Below are positions 20,520 to 33,800 of a stretch of DNA of 64,000 bases, piece after piece; position 1 is the stretch's first letter; every line of letters starts with the position of its first letter. Source of the DNA: Lutjanus erythropterus (taxonomy: Eukaryota > Chordata > Actinopteri > Lutjaniformes > Lutjanidae). The position numbers and the translations under genes were made by a program. Location of the stretch: assembly GCA_020091685.1 (NCBI GenBank), contig CM034612.1, forward strand, positions 24,631,158-24,695,157, written 5' to 3'. The notes under the pieces are model-generated. The model was not told where the DNA came from. It made no database searches and was given only the letters and a program-made list of their open reading frames with translations.

Positions 20520-21115
20520 AAAAAAAGTCACAATGTTGAGAATTCAACAAAAATGTCAAGAATTAAGTTAGAATTTCGTGAATAAAGTTGAAATGTTGAG
20601 AAAAAAGTAAAAATGTTGGAAATAAAATTGAAATGTCGAGAATAGAGTCAAAAAACAAGAATTCAGTTAAAATGTCGAGAATTAATTTGAAAAGTTGAGA
20701 ATAAAGTGAAAATGTCAAGAATAAAGTCAAAATATGTAGAATAAAGTCTGAATATCAAGAATAAAGTCAAATGCCAAGAATAAAGTTGAAATACTGAGAA
20801 TAAACTCAAAATGGCAAGAATATTGCAAATGAAGTCAAAATGTCAAATAACGTCAAAATGCCAAGAATTAAGTTGAAAGCAAGTCAAAACTTCAAGAACA
20901 AAGTCTAAATGTCAAATGGGGGATGTCATGTGGGAATGTCGAGAATAAAGTTGAAATACCATTTTGAGAATAAATCCAACATGGCTTTTCAACTTTATTC
21001 TCAACATTTTGACTTTATTCTCCAAATATGAAAAAAATCTTCCCCCTCTGGCACTTAAACGAAAAAAACGACTTTATGTTTGTTATTTCAACTTTATCCC
21101 CAAAATGCAAATTGA
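20520..21115. repeat. Degenerate ~20-bp minisatellite (gaataaagt / aaatgtcga) that reverses orientation
   Basis: Units such as 'gaataaagttgaaatgtcga' repeat from about 20520 to 20985 on the plus strand. From about 20990 the same words appear as their reverse complement (caactttattctcaac, gactttattctcc). The plus-strand part has at least ten AATAAA hexamers (e.g. 20581, 20621, 20700, 20720, 20740, 20760, 20779, 20799, 20944, 20969). The reversed part has two on the minus strand (20994-20999, 21014-21019). Confidence 0.85.
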
Positions 21116-21910
21116 AGAAAATCTTCTTCCTCTCATTTTTCCCTCTTATTCCTAAACCTAAAATTCTTCCATAACAACCAGAGTGTGTGTGATGGAGATA
21201 TAATAAAAACGGCTCACCATAGCTTTACTTAGTGACAATTAAATACTGTAAGTGTTTTACAATCAGAGATCCTCTGTAATCAATCAATAAAACATTAACA
21301 ATCCCTTTTTTCACTGCTACCACTTTGTATTTATGTGAGTGTGAAACTTAATGCTCGAGCGTCTAAATCATCGTCTGATAAAATGATATTAGAGAGTAAC
21401 ACCCTGAAAATCTTGTTGCTGACCTCCAATAACTTCTCACCTTGCAGCATTGATGTAAAAGTGTTTGTTTTTTTGTGAAACAGACTTTAAAACTTTTCAT
21501 CCTGATGTTTAAGCTACTCCTTAACCCAACTCAGAACTTTGTCTGTTTTCCAGTCCGGTGCACAACAGCCCAGAAGCTGCCACAGAGTAAACAAAGAGCG
21601 ATCAAAGGAATGGTGAAGGCAGCATTACCAGTGAATGAGAAGGCATGACTTCGGATGACATCATTGACAATGACGGGAAAATAGATTTAGGGTTGAAAGT
21701 GGTGTGTGTGTTTTAACATAAAACACACTTTTAAGAAATACAGTCAGACCCAGCTGAGCTCCACGGGGAGTCCGGCTAAGGGCTCTACGTGTACATATAC
21801 AGACGTATCTCTTGTCCATGATGTGAATTTTCACGCAGAAAGCCAAGAAAAAGACAGGCACGTTGTCCACACTGAGATGAACAACAAAGCTCTCCTCTCA
21901 TTCATACAGT

Positions 21911-21955
21911 ACACACACACTCACACACATTGTCACACACACACACACACGCACA
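21911..21955. repeat. (CA)n-rich microsatellite
   Basis: Imperfect CA repeats in the presumed 3' UTR region of aldh1l2. Confidence 0.85.
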
Positions 21956-22061
21956 CTGTCCAGAAGCAGATGCTGAATGAAGCTGGACGTCCCAGCGGAG
22001 CAGACGGACGCGTCCATTCCTATTCAGATGTGGGTCAGAGTTCATTAGGAGAGTGTGAGCC

Positions 22062-25000
22062 TCAGTACTCCACAGTCACTGCTTTGGTCTTGAGGTATTC
22101 CATGAGAGCGTCTTCTCCTGTGAACAACACAGAGAACAAAACTGTCAGTCAAACTAGATTCTCTGGTCAAAGCTTTCTGGGTTACTGAGGAAAACAGCAT
22201 AAAACCGATACATGATCAGTATCGACAATCAGGATTACCACTCCAATCTGATCCTATTTGTTACCACGATACTGTCTTGTGACCCCTTCAGAAAACTGTG
22301 TGACCACTTACAGGAAACACGGAAAAATGCAGAATCAAATAGCACTCTGCTAGTGAACATGCTGAACTGGGACTGAACACAGCTGCTAAAACTGACAGAG
22401 GCCAGTTTGACGACAGGAGATTCAGAACTGAGGTGATTTTCTTGCTGCGTTTGAGCTGAGTCAGCTAATAGGACCCCTAGTTCCATGGCTAACTAAGCAA
22501 ACTAGCTACAGTTAGCAGTTAGTGGTTAATTTAGCAACAAGTAAAGCTATCTGTCCATCAGGAAACTCCATTCTTGATGTTCAGCAAGCTTCATTTGATC
22601 TCAATCGATACAGAAAATAAAAATAAAAATACTAAAAAAGTAAGATGATTTTCTAATCTGCCAAATAAATCTCTCTCTCACCGAGGTCTTTGCCAAAGCC
22701 GGACTGCTTGAAGCCTCCAAAAGGTGAGGCCACGTCCGTCTTGTTGTAGGTGTTGACGAACACGGTTCCAGCCTCCAGCCGCTCGCTCACGTACATGGCC
22801 TTGTTGATGTCGCGGGTGAACACGCCCGAGGCCAGGCCGTACTCGGTGTCGTTGGCTCTCTGCAGCACGCCTTCCACATCGCTGTGGGTCGGAGCAAAAT
22901 GACGCCAGTTAGCCACTCAACAGCACCGCAACAACGGCAGCAACACACCTTTTTGATGACTCACCCGTCTTTGAATTTGGACACCACCATGACGGGGCCG
23001 AAGGACTCCTCTTTGGCGATGAACATGTGGTCCTCCACATCAGTGAACACGGTCGGCTCCATGAAAAAACCTGAAGGAAAAGTGCCACATTGATTATGAG
23101 CTAATGCTGACAATGATGCTAGAGCTTCTATGAAGAAAACAAAACAAGACAAGAGCAGCTCCTCTGTGTCATCTCTGTGAGATTAAAGAAATTATACCTC
23201 AGAAAACTGCTCATCCTCTGATCCAGGTCTTTAGTTGTGAAGTTTCATGAGGCTGTGATTAACCTAGCGGTCAATATTGGCCATTTTATACAGTCAGGCC
23301 AAGTTTCAAAAAATGCTCTCACCACGATGCTGTGGCAATTATGGAAATGACCGTGCCAGTTTTATCCTCACTAAGATTTAGCCTCCTTCCTGAAAAACTA
23401 CAGCCTCTGAAAGAGAGTCATGTCCCTGCAGAGTTGAAGAGGTTTAACTCAACTCAACTCAAAGCTTTCATGTCTGTAAAATGTGTGATTTAAGTTGATG
23501 GCGCTCTTTAAAAGTAGACAAGCTACAGTAAATACAACTTCTTCATCACTGCCTCCTGTGTTCTGTGCGGAAATCTGACCGGACTGGATTGAAAATTGCG
23601 TCCCGTCTGCCTCAGGAGGCTGTCTCAGTGCGTGTGTTGTTACCTGGCCTGTCCACCTGTCTGCCTCCGTACACCAGCGTGGCTCCCTCCTTCACTCCGA
23701 CCTCACAGTACTCCAGCAGCTTGTCCAGGTGGGCTTTGTGATTCTGGGGGCCGTGGTCTGTGGAGCGGTCCAGAGGGTCTCCGATCTTCATCTTCTTGAT
23801 CTCTTCCACCTTACAGGGAAACGATGGTGAATACAAACAATAAAAATGCATTATGGGAAGTGTGGGAGCCAGTGTTTCTGCATCTTGACCCGTGCTAGTT
23901 AGGATATCAACTATTGTCTGTTCTAATCTGTCTCTCATGAGACCCCCAGCTGTACAGAATCATATGGTATACGAAATGTTTCTGCTCACTCACCACTTTG
24001 CTGATGAACTCATCATGAATGGACTCTTCCACAAACAGACGTCCAGCGGCGATGCAGTTCTCACCTTTGTTGAAATACACAGAGCTCATTCCCTGTGGAG
24101 CAGCACACACAAACACACACAGAATTTAGAGCAACAACTTTGAAAACATTTTACTTTAAGTTTTATACTTGTAACACTGGATAATGTAGTTATTTTCAGT
24201 GTTTAGATGTTGGAATGTACAGTATTGTTGCTCAGATTAGGTTTGAAATGATGTCTCGACACACTTGAATGTTTATTGCAGCAGCAGAACTCAGAGTCTT
24301 GCATTTAGCCTCTATTCTCATCCATTTCTAACAGCTAATGAAACTACCTTTTAAGGATAATACATGACATATTTCATTCCTTTGTCTTGTTTTGTGAAGC
24401 TCACTGCCCACATGGAATAGAGCTTGTAAAAATATTCAACGGTGTTACATAGAAGTACAAGTAAATCTATTTTATAATCACCTGAACAAGGCAACATTTG
24501 GGTGCATCAGGGGGGTTAAGACTTATTTCCTTCACACTAAAACTTTGTTTGTTTTGGGGGGTGCTGGGGCATATTCTGTTTTAAAGATATGAGAAAAATA
24601 GCAAATCCTCACACTTGAGGAACTGAAACTTCTGTTTTTGCTGAACCTTTTCAGCCCTGCACAGACATCACTGTCTCTCACAGGCTGTTAAAGCAAGACT
24701 GATACTGTGTATCATATGAAACTAGAAGATGTGAAGCATCCGTCCGTCCTTATTGTGAAGGGGCGCTCCAAAGTTAGGCTAAATTTTGGTGAGGGGAAAA
24801 CTACCATGGCCATCAAAGGTCTCCCTTGACCTCTGACCTCAAGATATCTGAATTACTCTCCCCTTTACAGACATGCCCACATATACATCCCATGCAGGTA
24901 TGGGAAAACAGTATAAATGTCTTATTTTCACCTATTCTATTCAAATATTTCTGCACCCTAGGGTCACTAAAGAGAGTTGGAATTACATAAATTTGGTCTG

Positions 25001-27774
25001 ACAAGAAAGCTGAGACTCTTGTGGAGTCAGTGAGCCCAGTTGTATTAATGTGTAATGATTAACAATAAGAGGGTCTCTGAATAATCCCCAGAACAGAAAT
25101 GCTCAACATCCAATCACAGAAAAATGCAACATTATAGAAATCTCCAAACTTTTCTAGTTTCTCACGGTGCTGGTGTCTTAATGTGGTACTATTTATGTTC
25201 AGTTCTATAAATTCTCCAGTGGTCAAGTGGTTAAATTGTGCACCAGATTAACTTATGATACATGATAGGGCAGATGGATGGCCATCATATACTTTGATCA
25301 TAAAGTTCTTACACTCTAAACTTCAAAAATGTAAATAGGTGCCATAAGAAAACACATTATCTAAAAAAAAAATCACTTCTATGTGGTGAATACTGCTGAC
25401 CTGCTGTCTCCCCCTAAAGATCCCCTGTCCCCTGATCAATGGTAGGAAGTGAAGTGGTGGAAGAGGTTAAAAAATGAAACATTATTGGAGGTGAACTTTC
25501 TGTCATCTGAAAAATGTACTGATTGAAATGCTTCAGCACTAATGTGTTATAAAAGCAGCTTGAAAATGCTCAAGTATGCTGCCGCCCTGCTGCAAGCTGT
25601 CCTGTCAAATACAGGTTAAAAAAAAAAGCCCATTAAATAATCAGTCTTGCTGTCTCACCATGCGGACAGCCTTGTCCATGTCACAGTCACTGAAGATGAT
25701 GAGGGGAGACTTCCCTCCCAACTCCAGAGAAACCTTCTTCAGGTTACTGACGGCACAGCTGCAACAGGAAAAAAAGGGGCATGAAGTCTCAGCTGACAGT
25801 TACGTCAACCAATGAGAAATGAGTCTGTCGGGCCAAACCTCTTCATGATCTGTTTGCCGATTGGTGTGGAGCCAGTGAAGCCCAGCTTGCGGATGTCAGG
25901 GTGGTCTGACAGACGCTGTCCCACCATCCCACCTGCAGGAGAGGAAGGTGGATCATGAATCAATGAGAATCAGTCAGAATGTCTTTGCACTACTGACTCA
26001 TGATTTCTTATTCAAGTTTCATTGATCTCATAACATCAAATGGTTTGGAAAAGAGGACTTTGTATTTCCTGTATTTGTGTTGATTACCTGAGCCTGGCAA
26101 AATGTTGATTACTCCTTTTGGAATGCCAGCTTTCACTGACAGCTCAGCAAACTTCAGTGCTGTCAACGGAGTGACCTGGGAATGTTAGAAATAATAAATG
26201 AAACATGAACTCCTACTGACACTGGGATCATTTAACTGGATGACAGAAGAATATTCATGTAAAGAAACATCATTATTATTGTAACAGTGATGCTACAATA
26301 CTGTGCCTTCATCTAAAGTGAGTGTGTGTGCTGTCGTCACCTGTGCAGGTTTAAGAACCAGTGTGTTTCCAGCTGCGAGGCAGGCAGCGCTCTTCCACGC
26401 CAACATCATGAGAGGGTAGTTCCACGGGATCACGATGGCACACACACTGTCACAGAAAATACACAATATCAATCCATGAACATATTAACCCTAATAAGTA
26501 GCCATTAAAAAACAGAAAATGCCCAATAAATACATATTAATATTTCATATTTATTTTAATTATTGGAAAAACATTTCTAAATAAATAAATACATTTAAAA
26601 TACATGAGTTACAAACCCAAAATAAATAAATTATAAAAATTAAATAATAAATAAATAAACAAATAAATGAATATTTACCAAAAATAACAGTAAAAAAATA
26701 TTTAAAAATAATTAAAAACGCTCATTGAAAAAGATATACAAATAAAGTAAATAAATCAATTTTGAAAAATTAAAAAAACATATTTATAAATTAACAAACA
26801 ATCAACTAAAATACATTTAAAAAACACAATAAATATGCATATATATATAGATCAGCTGATAGGATCACACTGCTGACCAGTGTTAAACATGCAAGACGGT
26901 GGACCCCGGGGGACCAGGACAGGATCACACTGCTGACTATAATCCATTGACAATATTCAAATACAGGAAGCTTTTACCCCAGAGGTTCTTTCTTGGTGAA
27001 GGTCAGGTTGCGATTGGGTCGAGCCTGGTTGATGGGGATCGTCTTGCCCTGAAACAAACAACAGCTTTTAACTCTGGTGTCATAATCAGCGCTGAACTGC
27101 AGTCTGTGTGAATGAACGTTAACATACCTGGATCTTGTCACACCAGCCGGCGAAGTATCTGAAGGTCTGGATGGACATGCCTACGTGCGTCTTCAGGGCC
27201 AGCGTGTACACGGCTCCCGAGTCGATGGACTCGATGGTGGCCAGCTCCTCCTGGTGCTCCTCCATCAGGTCTGCAAGTCTGAAGGGAGGAGTACAGAGGA
27301 GACAGACTGTGAGCTTTTTTTTTTTTCAAGTGTTATGTCTGAGAGGACAAAATGCAAACATATGTGATGTATGTTATATATGTAATACCTTAATCCCCCA
27401 GCTGTAGAGGAATTCTCATTCTCTGGGCACAACTAAAGGGTAATTCAGGTATTTTTAAACCTAGGACATACTTTTTTATATATATTTTGGGGTCTAAATG
27501 ACTAATAGGTCATAGCTGTGTGTTGTAGCAGAAAGAATATACACTTTTATTGTGGTTGTTCTGCAGTGTGTTTCTAATATTGGGGAATCTGAGTGTTTTT
27601 TCTGGTCATATAATCCCACCACTGTCCTCTAGGTGGAGCTACTCACTTGAAAAGCAGACTTCCTCTGTCTCTGGGGTTCATCTTGCCCCAGGGTCCATTA
27701 TCATAAGCTTCTTTGGCAGCTGCCACCGCCCGGTCCACGTCCCCCACTGAGGCGTAGGACACCTTACAGATCAC
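22062..27774 (-). CDS. aldh1l2: aldh1l2 exons 12-23: aldehyde dehydrogenase domain
   Basis: Residues about 470-923. Exon 15 holds [14 protein letters not shown] (cofactor binding). Exon 17 holds [11 protein letters not shown]. Exon 18 holds [15 protein letters not shown] with the general base Glu694. Exon 19 holds [12 protein letters not shown] with the nucleophile Cys728. Exon 20 ([18 protein letters not shown]) is close to invariant in the family. Exons 21-22 contain [10 protein letters not shown] and [20 protein letters not shown]. Introns here are short to medium; intron 11 is only 106 bp. Confidence 0.94.
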
Positions 27775-27811
27775 CTGGTGAAGTGATCACACAGTTAAAT
27801 CAAACTAAACC

Positions 27812-27849
<38 letters not shown>

Positions 27850-30800
27850 ATCCAAGTGTCAGCATGTTGATGTGACTCACTGATCCATCAGTAGGGTTGA
27901 TGGTATCGTAGCTCTTCCCGTTTTCTGCATCCTCAAACTTGCCGTCGATGAAACACTGGTACGGCATCTTCACCGTCATGTTGTTCACTTCTTTGGTTGC
28001 CTGGTTACAACACAGCAGTAACAGTACAACAATCACAAACCAGCCGGCGACAAACACTAACTTTTGTTCGTAACGTAGAACGTGGGATTAAAGATAGAAA
28101 AGCTCAGCTCCACTGAGACAGTAAAAGTGAGAGACTCACATAGTCGACGACCAGCTCCTCCTCCTGGTCCTCTCCTCTCAGCCTGCGGACGAACATCTGG
28201 ATGAAGTCCTGGAAGGTGGTCGCCATGTACACGTCCTCGGTCTGCAGCTGGACGCCGGCGCACTTCTGCTTCACCTCCTCCACCAGCCTGCACACAGACA
28301 CAGGCGACATCAGATCAGTGCAATACCAGCAGCGCTCTCTTCATCTGTCTGACTTTGCATTATTCATATATAAACTTCCTTATTCTTACTTGGTTGTTTT
28401 TGTTACGGGGATTATTTTGTTGTGTGCTGTCAGCTCAACAGGATCACAGCAGCAAACATTAATGTGTGGTTGTCACTGGCACGCTGGTAAAACTGTGAAA
28501 ACTGGGTCTCAACCTTGGATTTAATATTGTTTTTTAAAAATTGTATTTTATATCCTTCCAACTGGAGACGTGCTCCTCAGATGAGGTTAAGAAAATAAAC
28601 AAAAATACTTATTAAATATCAAACTTAAAGTTTAAAAAAATAAAAGTAGCAGCCATGACCTAAGCATGTGCAAAAACATCCACATGAATTGTCTTTAGTG
28701 ATGGATGTTTAAATGATGTATGCACTGTTGCAAAACAAAAATACTGTAGCAGACTTCTATCAAACAAAATAAAAATAATTAAATAATATTATTAACCATT
28801 TAATATCACAATACATATCGTCACAGTCTGATACAGTATTGAGACTTTTTTTATCACGATGTTCAATACATTGTTACATCCCTATTATTAATTGAATTAT
28901 ATAAAGTTGCCCCCACCCCAATAAATTATTTCTAAATAAATTATGCAACTAAAACTTTATATTTAATAGAACAGAAATTTTGAAGGTTCTGTTTAAGTCC
29001 CCACTGTGTTTCCTACTCAGTGGTCTGAACAGTTGCAGAGCAGGCATACGTCACTTTCTGTTCTGGGTGAAAACAAGTGCTGTAAAAGTGGAGGCATCAA
29101 GCTAAAAAAAGATTTATTGTCAGTCTACGATTTTATTTACTTTCCCAAAGAGTGAAGGACAGTAAAAGAAGAGCTCTGTGGCTTCAGGGCATCTGCACAG
29201 AGGATGAAGATGATAAATTGTGAGACTCACGCTTCATCACAGGTTAGTTAATGATGTTACTGAATAATGAGTCAAAGCTAATCAGAAAGTCAGATGATGG
29301 TATAACTGAAGTTTTTAATATGAAAAAATATACCATAAATAATACCATAAAACACCTGCTTTTAGAATGGAGTTTGGTTTAACAGTCTGCTAATTGGAAA
29401 GGGTATTTAAATGTTAATAATTCACATAAATTGAGCTGACCTGCCTTCTAATAATGAACCTTATACGCAGCAGGAAGTAATGTAGGTAGTGGAGCTGAAA
29501 CTGACCTACTTTCTGCTTTTACTGGCTAAAAGATTGTAGAATAACTGAAATCAAAATAAGAGACAGTGGTTCTGCTACACCACAGCGATGAAATCAGGTT
29601 GAAATCTTTCCCAGTCCTGTCCCCTGTCTTTGGTCTCTTGCTGTACTACTGGCAAAAAATCCAATCATGAAGCACTATTTTATCTAAGACAGCATGACTG
29701 GAAATAGAAAAGGGAAGAATATTTTTCACAAAAGTGTCAAAAATGTGTAAAAATGTTCTTTGCATGAAATTATTAAGATCGTAGATGGTTATATTGTTTA
29801 TAAATCAGAGACAATCTTGAGAATTTGACATTGACAAAATTTGACATCTCAGATTCTTCTGCTTTAAAAGATGCAACTTTTATATATTTATTTATTTAGT
29901 ACTTATTTGTACAGTTTTTGAGTTGCGCTCACCTCTCAAAAATCTATTGCAGTACGCCGTTTTGAAATTCTGAATTTTCTCAATTTTTTCGATACAGGAA
30001 AATGATAAATGATAATTAAAATGTAAAAAATATTTCTTTGCCAAAGCCACTGCCACTGGAGAGAGGCTAAAGAGCCACATGTGGCTCCAGAGCCGCAGGT
30101 TGCAGAACCCGCTCTATACAAACACTGCAGAGGCCTCCTCCCTCACCTGACCACATCCATGGAGGCGGCTCCAGACTTGAAGAAGTCTGTGCTGTCCTCA
30201 ATGGCTGCGACGTTGCTGAGGATGCCCTTCCAGATGTTCTGTGATTCAAAACATTCACCATCAGTATTCAACACTGGCTTTCTTACTACCACAGGGAGAT
30301 GTCACAGTGAATTTGAAGTCATTTATCATACACTGAAGGCCAAGACAATCAGCTAAGAGTTTACTTGCCCTGATCTCCTCTGCCATCTTCTTCTCATCAT
30401 CAGTCAGCTCCACACTGGAGCTCTCTCCAGATGAGAAGTATTTAGAAGCAGGGATCATCTTCCCGTCTTCAAACTGTAGGTTCTTTACCAGCAGCTGTGG
30501 GACAAACACAGTGGATAAAGCAGAGGAACCAGGCCAGCAGAGGCAGGCCGAAACATGCTGTGTTTGAATAAACCCAGCAGCCGTTAAATCAACTGGCAGC
30601 CAACAGAGGCAGGAGCACTGCCACACTCAGCCACCTCTACGTCTGTTTGCTCTCAGTGTTTGTTTTGTAGTACAACACACTCACAGGCTTCTCATCAGTT
30701 CCATACAGGACAAGTCCGTTCTTGGTGACCAGGCCGGGCTGGGACGTGCCCTCGATCTCCAGGGGCTGACCGGCTGGTACAGATCCCCCCAACATGGACG

Positions 30801-33800
30801 AGCCGTACAGGGTCACAGACTGAGGAAGAACACACAGAGGAGTGTTAAAGACAGATTAACTGTAATTAACCTGCAGTTTTTTAATATGGTGTTAGATGGA
30901 CATCAAGTGAACCCAAATTAACCTGCTTTTTGTGATGTCATATTATAGCAGGTTCCTGTCTTCAGTGTGTGGGACTGTCCTCATATACAGCAGCTTTTGT
31001 CAGAGGCTCTTTAGATGCTCACTTCAACTGGAGGCTGGGTTGCACCAACAGGGATTCATTTTTAACCCTGATTAAATCATCTTAATTTTACATTATGTTG
31101 CACCAAATTGAACTTATAACTTTTAAAACGGCTGCCTTTTATGAGATGGATTGAGCAAAATAATCAAGTTCCTCACAGAAAGTTAAGAGACAGACTCAAC
31201 CTAACTGAATTTTATGATGCACCTTATTTCTGTCACAAGAGTTTCATTATGATTTGGTCACATTTGCAATCAAGGAGGTGAAAATAGAAGTTATGTGCTG
31301 AACCATCATGAGTAAGCTAACTAGGCTACCTAACCTCTTTAGCTTACTAGCAAACAACGTCACATTTATTATACTTTTTAGCTAGCTAGAAAAAAAACAA
31401 TGTCATATTTTGTTAACTTTTTAGCAAACAATGTAATGTTAGCTTTTTGCTGGCTAGTAAACAATGTATCGTTTTTTAAACACCTCTTAAAGGGATAGTT
31501 CATCTCACATACTCACCCTCATGCTGATTGAGGGTGGTGTTTATTTTGTTAGTCCACAAAACACTGCTGGAGTTTCACAGGAAAACCATGAATAAATTTA
31601 TTATGATATAACTGACAAGTATAAAAAGAGAAGATGCCTGGTTTAATATTACCACACTGTGAAACTACAACATCTATAAACATGTTTCAAGACTCCTCCA
31701 GGAGTTTACAGTATGTTTAAGTTATTGAATATCAGGATCTATATCAGCCATCCAGACCATCAGTTTGACTTTACAGCAGACAACCAGTGTGTGTACTTCC
31801 TTGTGTGTTCCAGGAAACGCACCTGACCATTAATGACAGTCCATGCACCGGGGACTTTGTCATGGCCGCGGATCCAGTTGTGGATGGCCTCAGCCGGCTG
31901 CGCCATGTTGACCTGAGGGACAGAGAGACACGGGAGTCAACATGCTGACGCCTCCGATTCACTTTCAGACCGGGTCAGTGAAATTTCTGAGAATGAGAGG
32001 GAAGCCTAACAGCTGGTGGCCACTAGCTGAGAGACACGTGGAAAAGCCATGCTGGAAACTAACCCTGTGCACCAAAAATAGAACTTTTAGACATACTGCC
32101 AGCAATGTGGCTGCAAGTGACAAATCAGAAAGCGGCTAGGATCAGCCCCACCTCGGTCTTTTCCTTGTAAGATCAACAGCAGCCAGTTACATGTTGCACC
32201 AACAGTAAATTTCCATGCTGTCCACTGAATGAAGGTGTTGTTACACTGAGCAGCTGTCCAAAAGCTGACGGCAGCAGAACACATACATGCATGTGTCTTC
32301 TTCTGTGTCAAAATGTGGCATCTTGGGCTTCAGTGTAATTATGTCAGATTGATGTGAATAATGATCCATATCTGTGTTTGATGTGAGGGTTTTAAACATC
32401 TCATATTTAGAACAATTCAGGTCATTACATCTGCATTTATATTTAGGAACAACACTTTTTCAGTGAGAAATGCAAGCAACTCATCAAAAAGTAGTGTACT
32501 AGAATACAACTGATCTTAACATCCCATTTCAGCTTTAACACACACCTTTCAAACACTCAAAAGATGCATTCAAAACCACACACCCGACCCCACCACCGCG
32601 CCCCCCTGTTGCCTCATGACTGTGGTCTTACACTTCCCTCTAACAGCTCTGGCAGATCAGTGCTACAGTGTCCACCTTAGCTTTCTCTATGACTGTCTTA
32701 AAGGGATAGTTTGGATTATTTGGTCTGGGGTCGTATGAGGTACTTATCCATAGTCAGTGTGTTAGTTGGTTAGTTAGGTGGCAGTTGGCACATCCCCAGT
32801 CAGGAGAGGCACCAGCATGGAGGCCAAGCAATGTACTGCTGTGGTTAGTGACACAAAAAAAGCTCACCTAATATAATCATTATCAGTTTAAGTATACACT
32901 ATATTTAAACTATTTTCACAATTTTACCTTGCTGTCAGACAACCTTTTCTAATTGGAAACTGCCGTTATACAAGTCAAATACTGCTCTCTCCAATCCAAC
33001 CAAACTCCATTAACAAAATCATTAATTTTACCTCGCAGAACGGAAAAGGGTTACTGGTCTACCGCTGCTTTGATCGATAAGTTTGTCTGTGCTTTTGTGT
33101 GACTTCTGTGGATAGTTTGGATTCACTGAAGTCACACAATAACACAAATGAACTAACAGATCGAGGCAGCTGTACATGAAAACTCTTGTATTAAGCATGG
33201 AAAAATGAATGATTTTGCCAATGGAGTTTGGTTTGGTTTGAAGAGTTCCATGTTTGGTCTATATAATGGCGGTTTCCCACCAGAAAAGGCTGAATGACAG
33301 CGAGGTAAAGTGGTGAAAATATTCTAAATATAGCGTACACTTAAACTTTAGGTGGCTAAAATACCTTTCGTAGCTGAACCCCTCCACAGCAGTACATTGC
33401 TTAGCTTCCTACACCGGTACTCCTGCTGCTTCTCCAAACTGTTGACTGCCATCTACAGTAGGTAATACACTGACTACAGATACATGCTTCTTACAACCAT
33501 ACTTAAATAATCCAAACAAAGATGTCCTAACCTGCTCAGTGCGTCAGCAAACAACTTGAGCGATGTGTCATTTGTGTTCTAGCCAAGTTTCATGCAGTTG
33601 CTTAGTCTCCAACCTATTTTATAAGGTCAAAATCAACACTGACAGCCTTGATGTTTCTGTTTTCACTCATCAAAGCTGTCCACAGCAGGGAGGAGAGACT
33701 AATAATCTCATATGATGCAAAGTAGCCTTGTTATGGGAATATCCACAAAAAGGACAAAGTTTAGAAGGAAAACGGGGATTTATTGGGAGTCACATGTAAG

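Noticed and set aside
20520..21115. CRISPR array
   Set aside because: Units are short, degenerate and without unique spacers, and the genome is eukaryotic.
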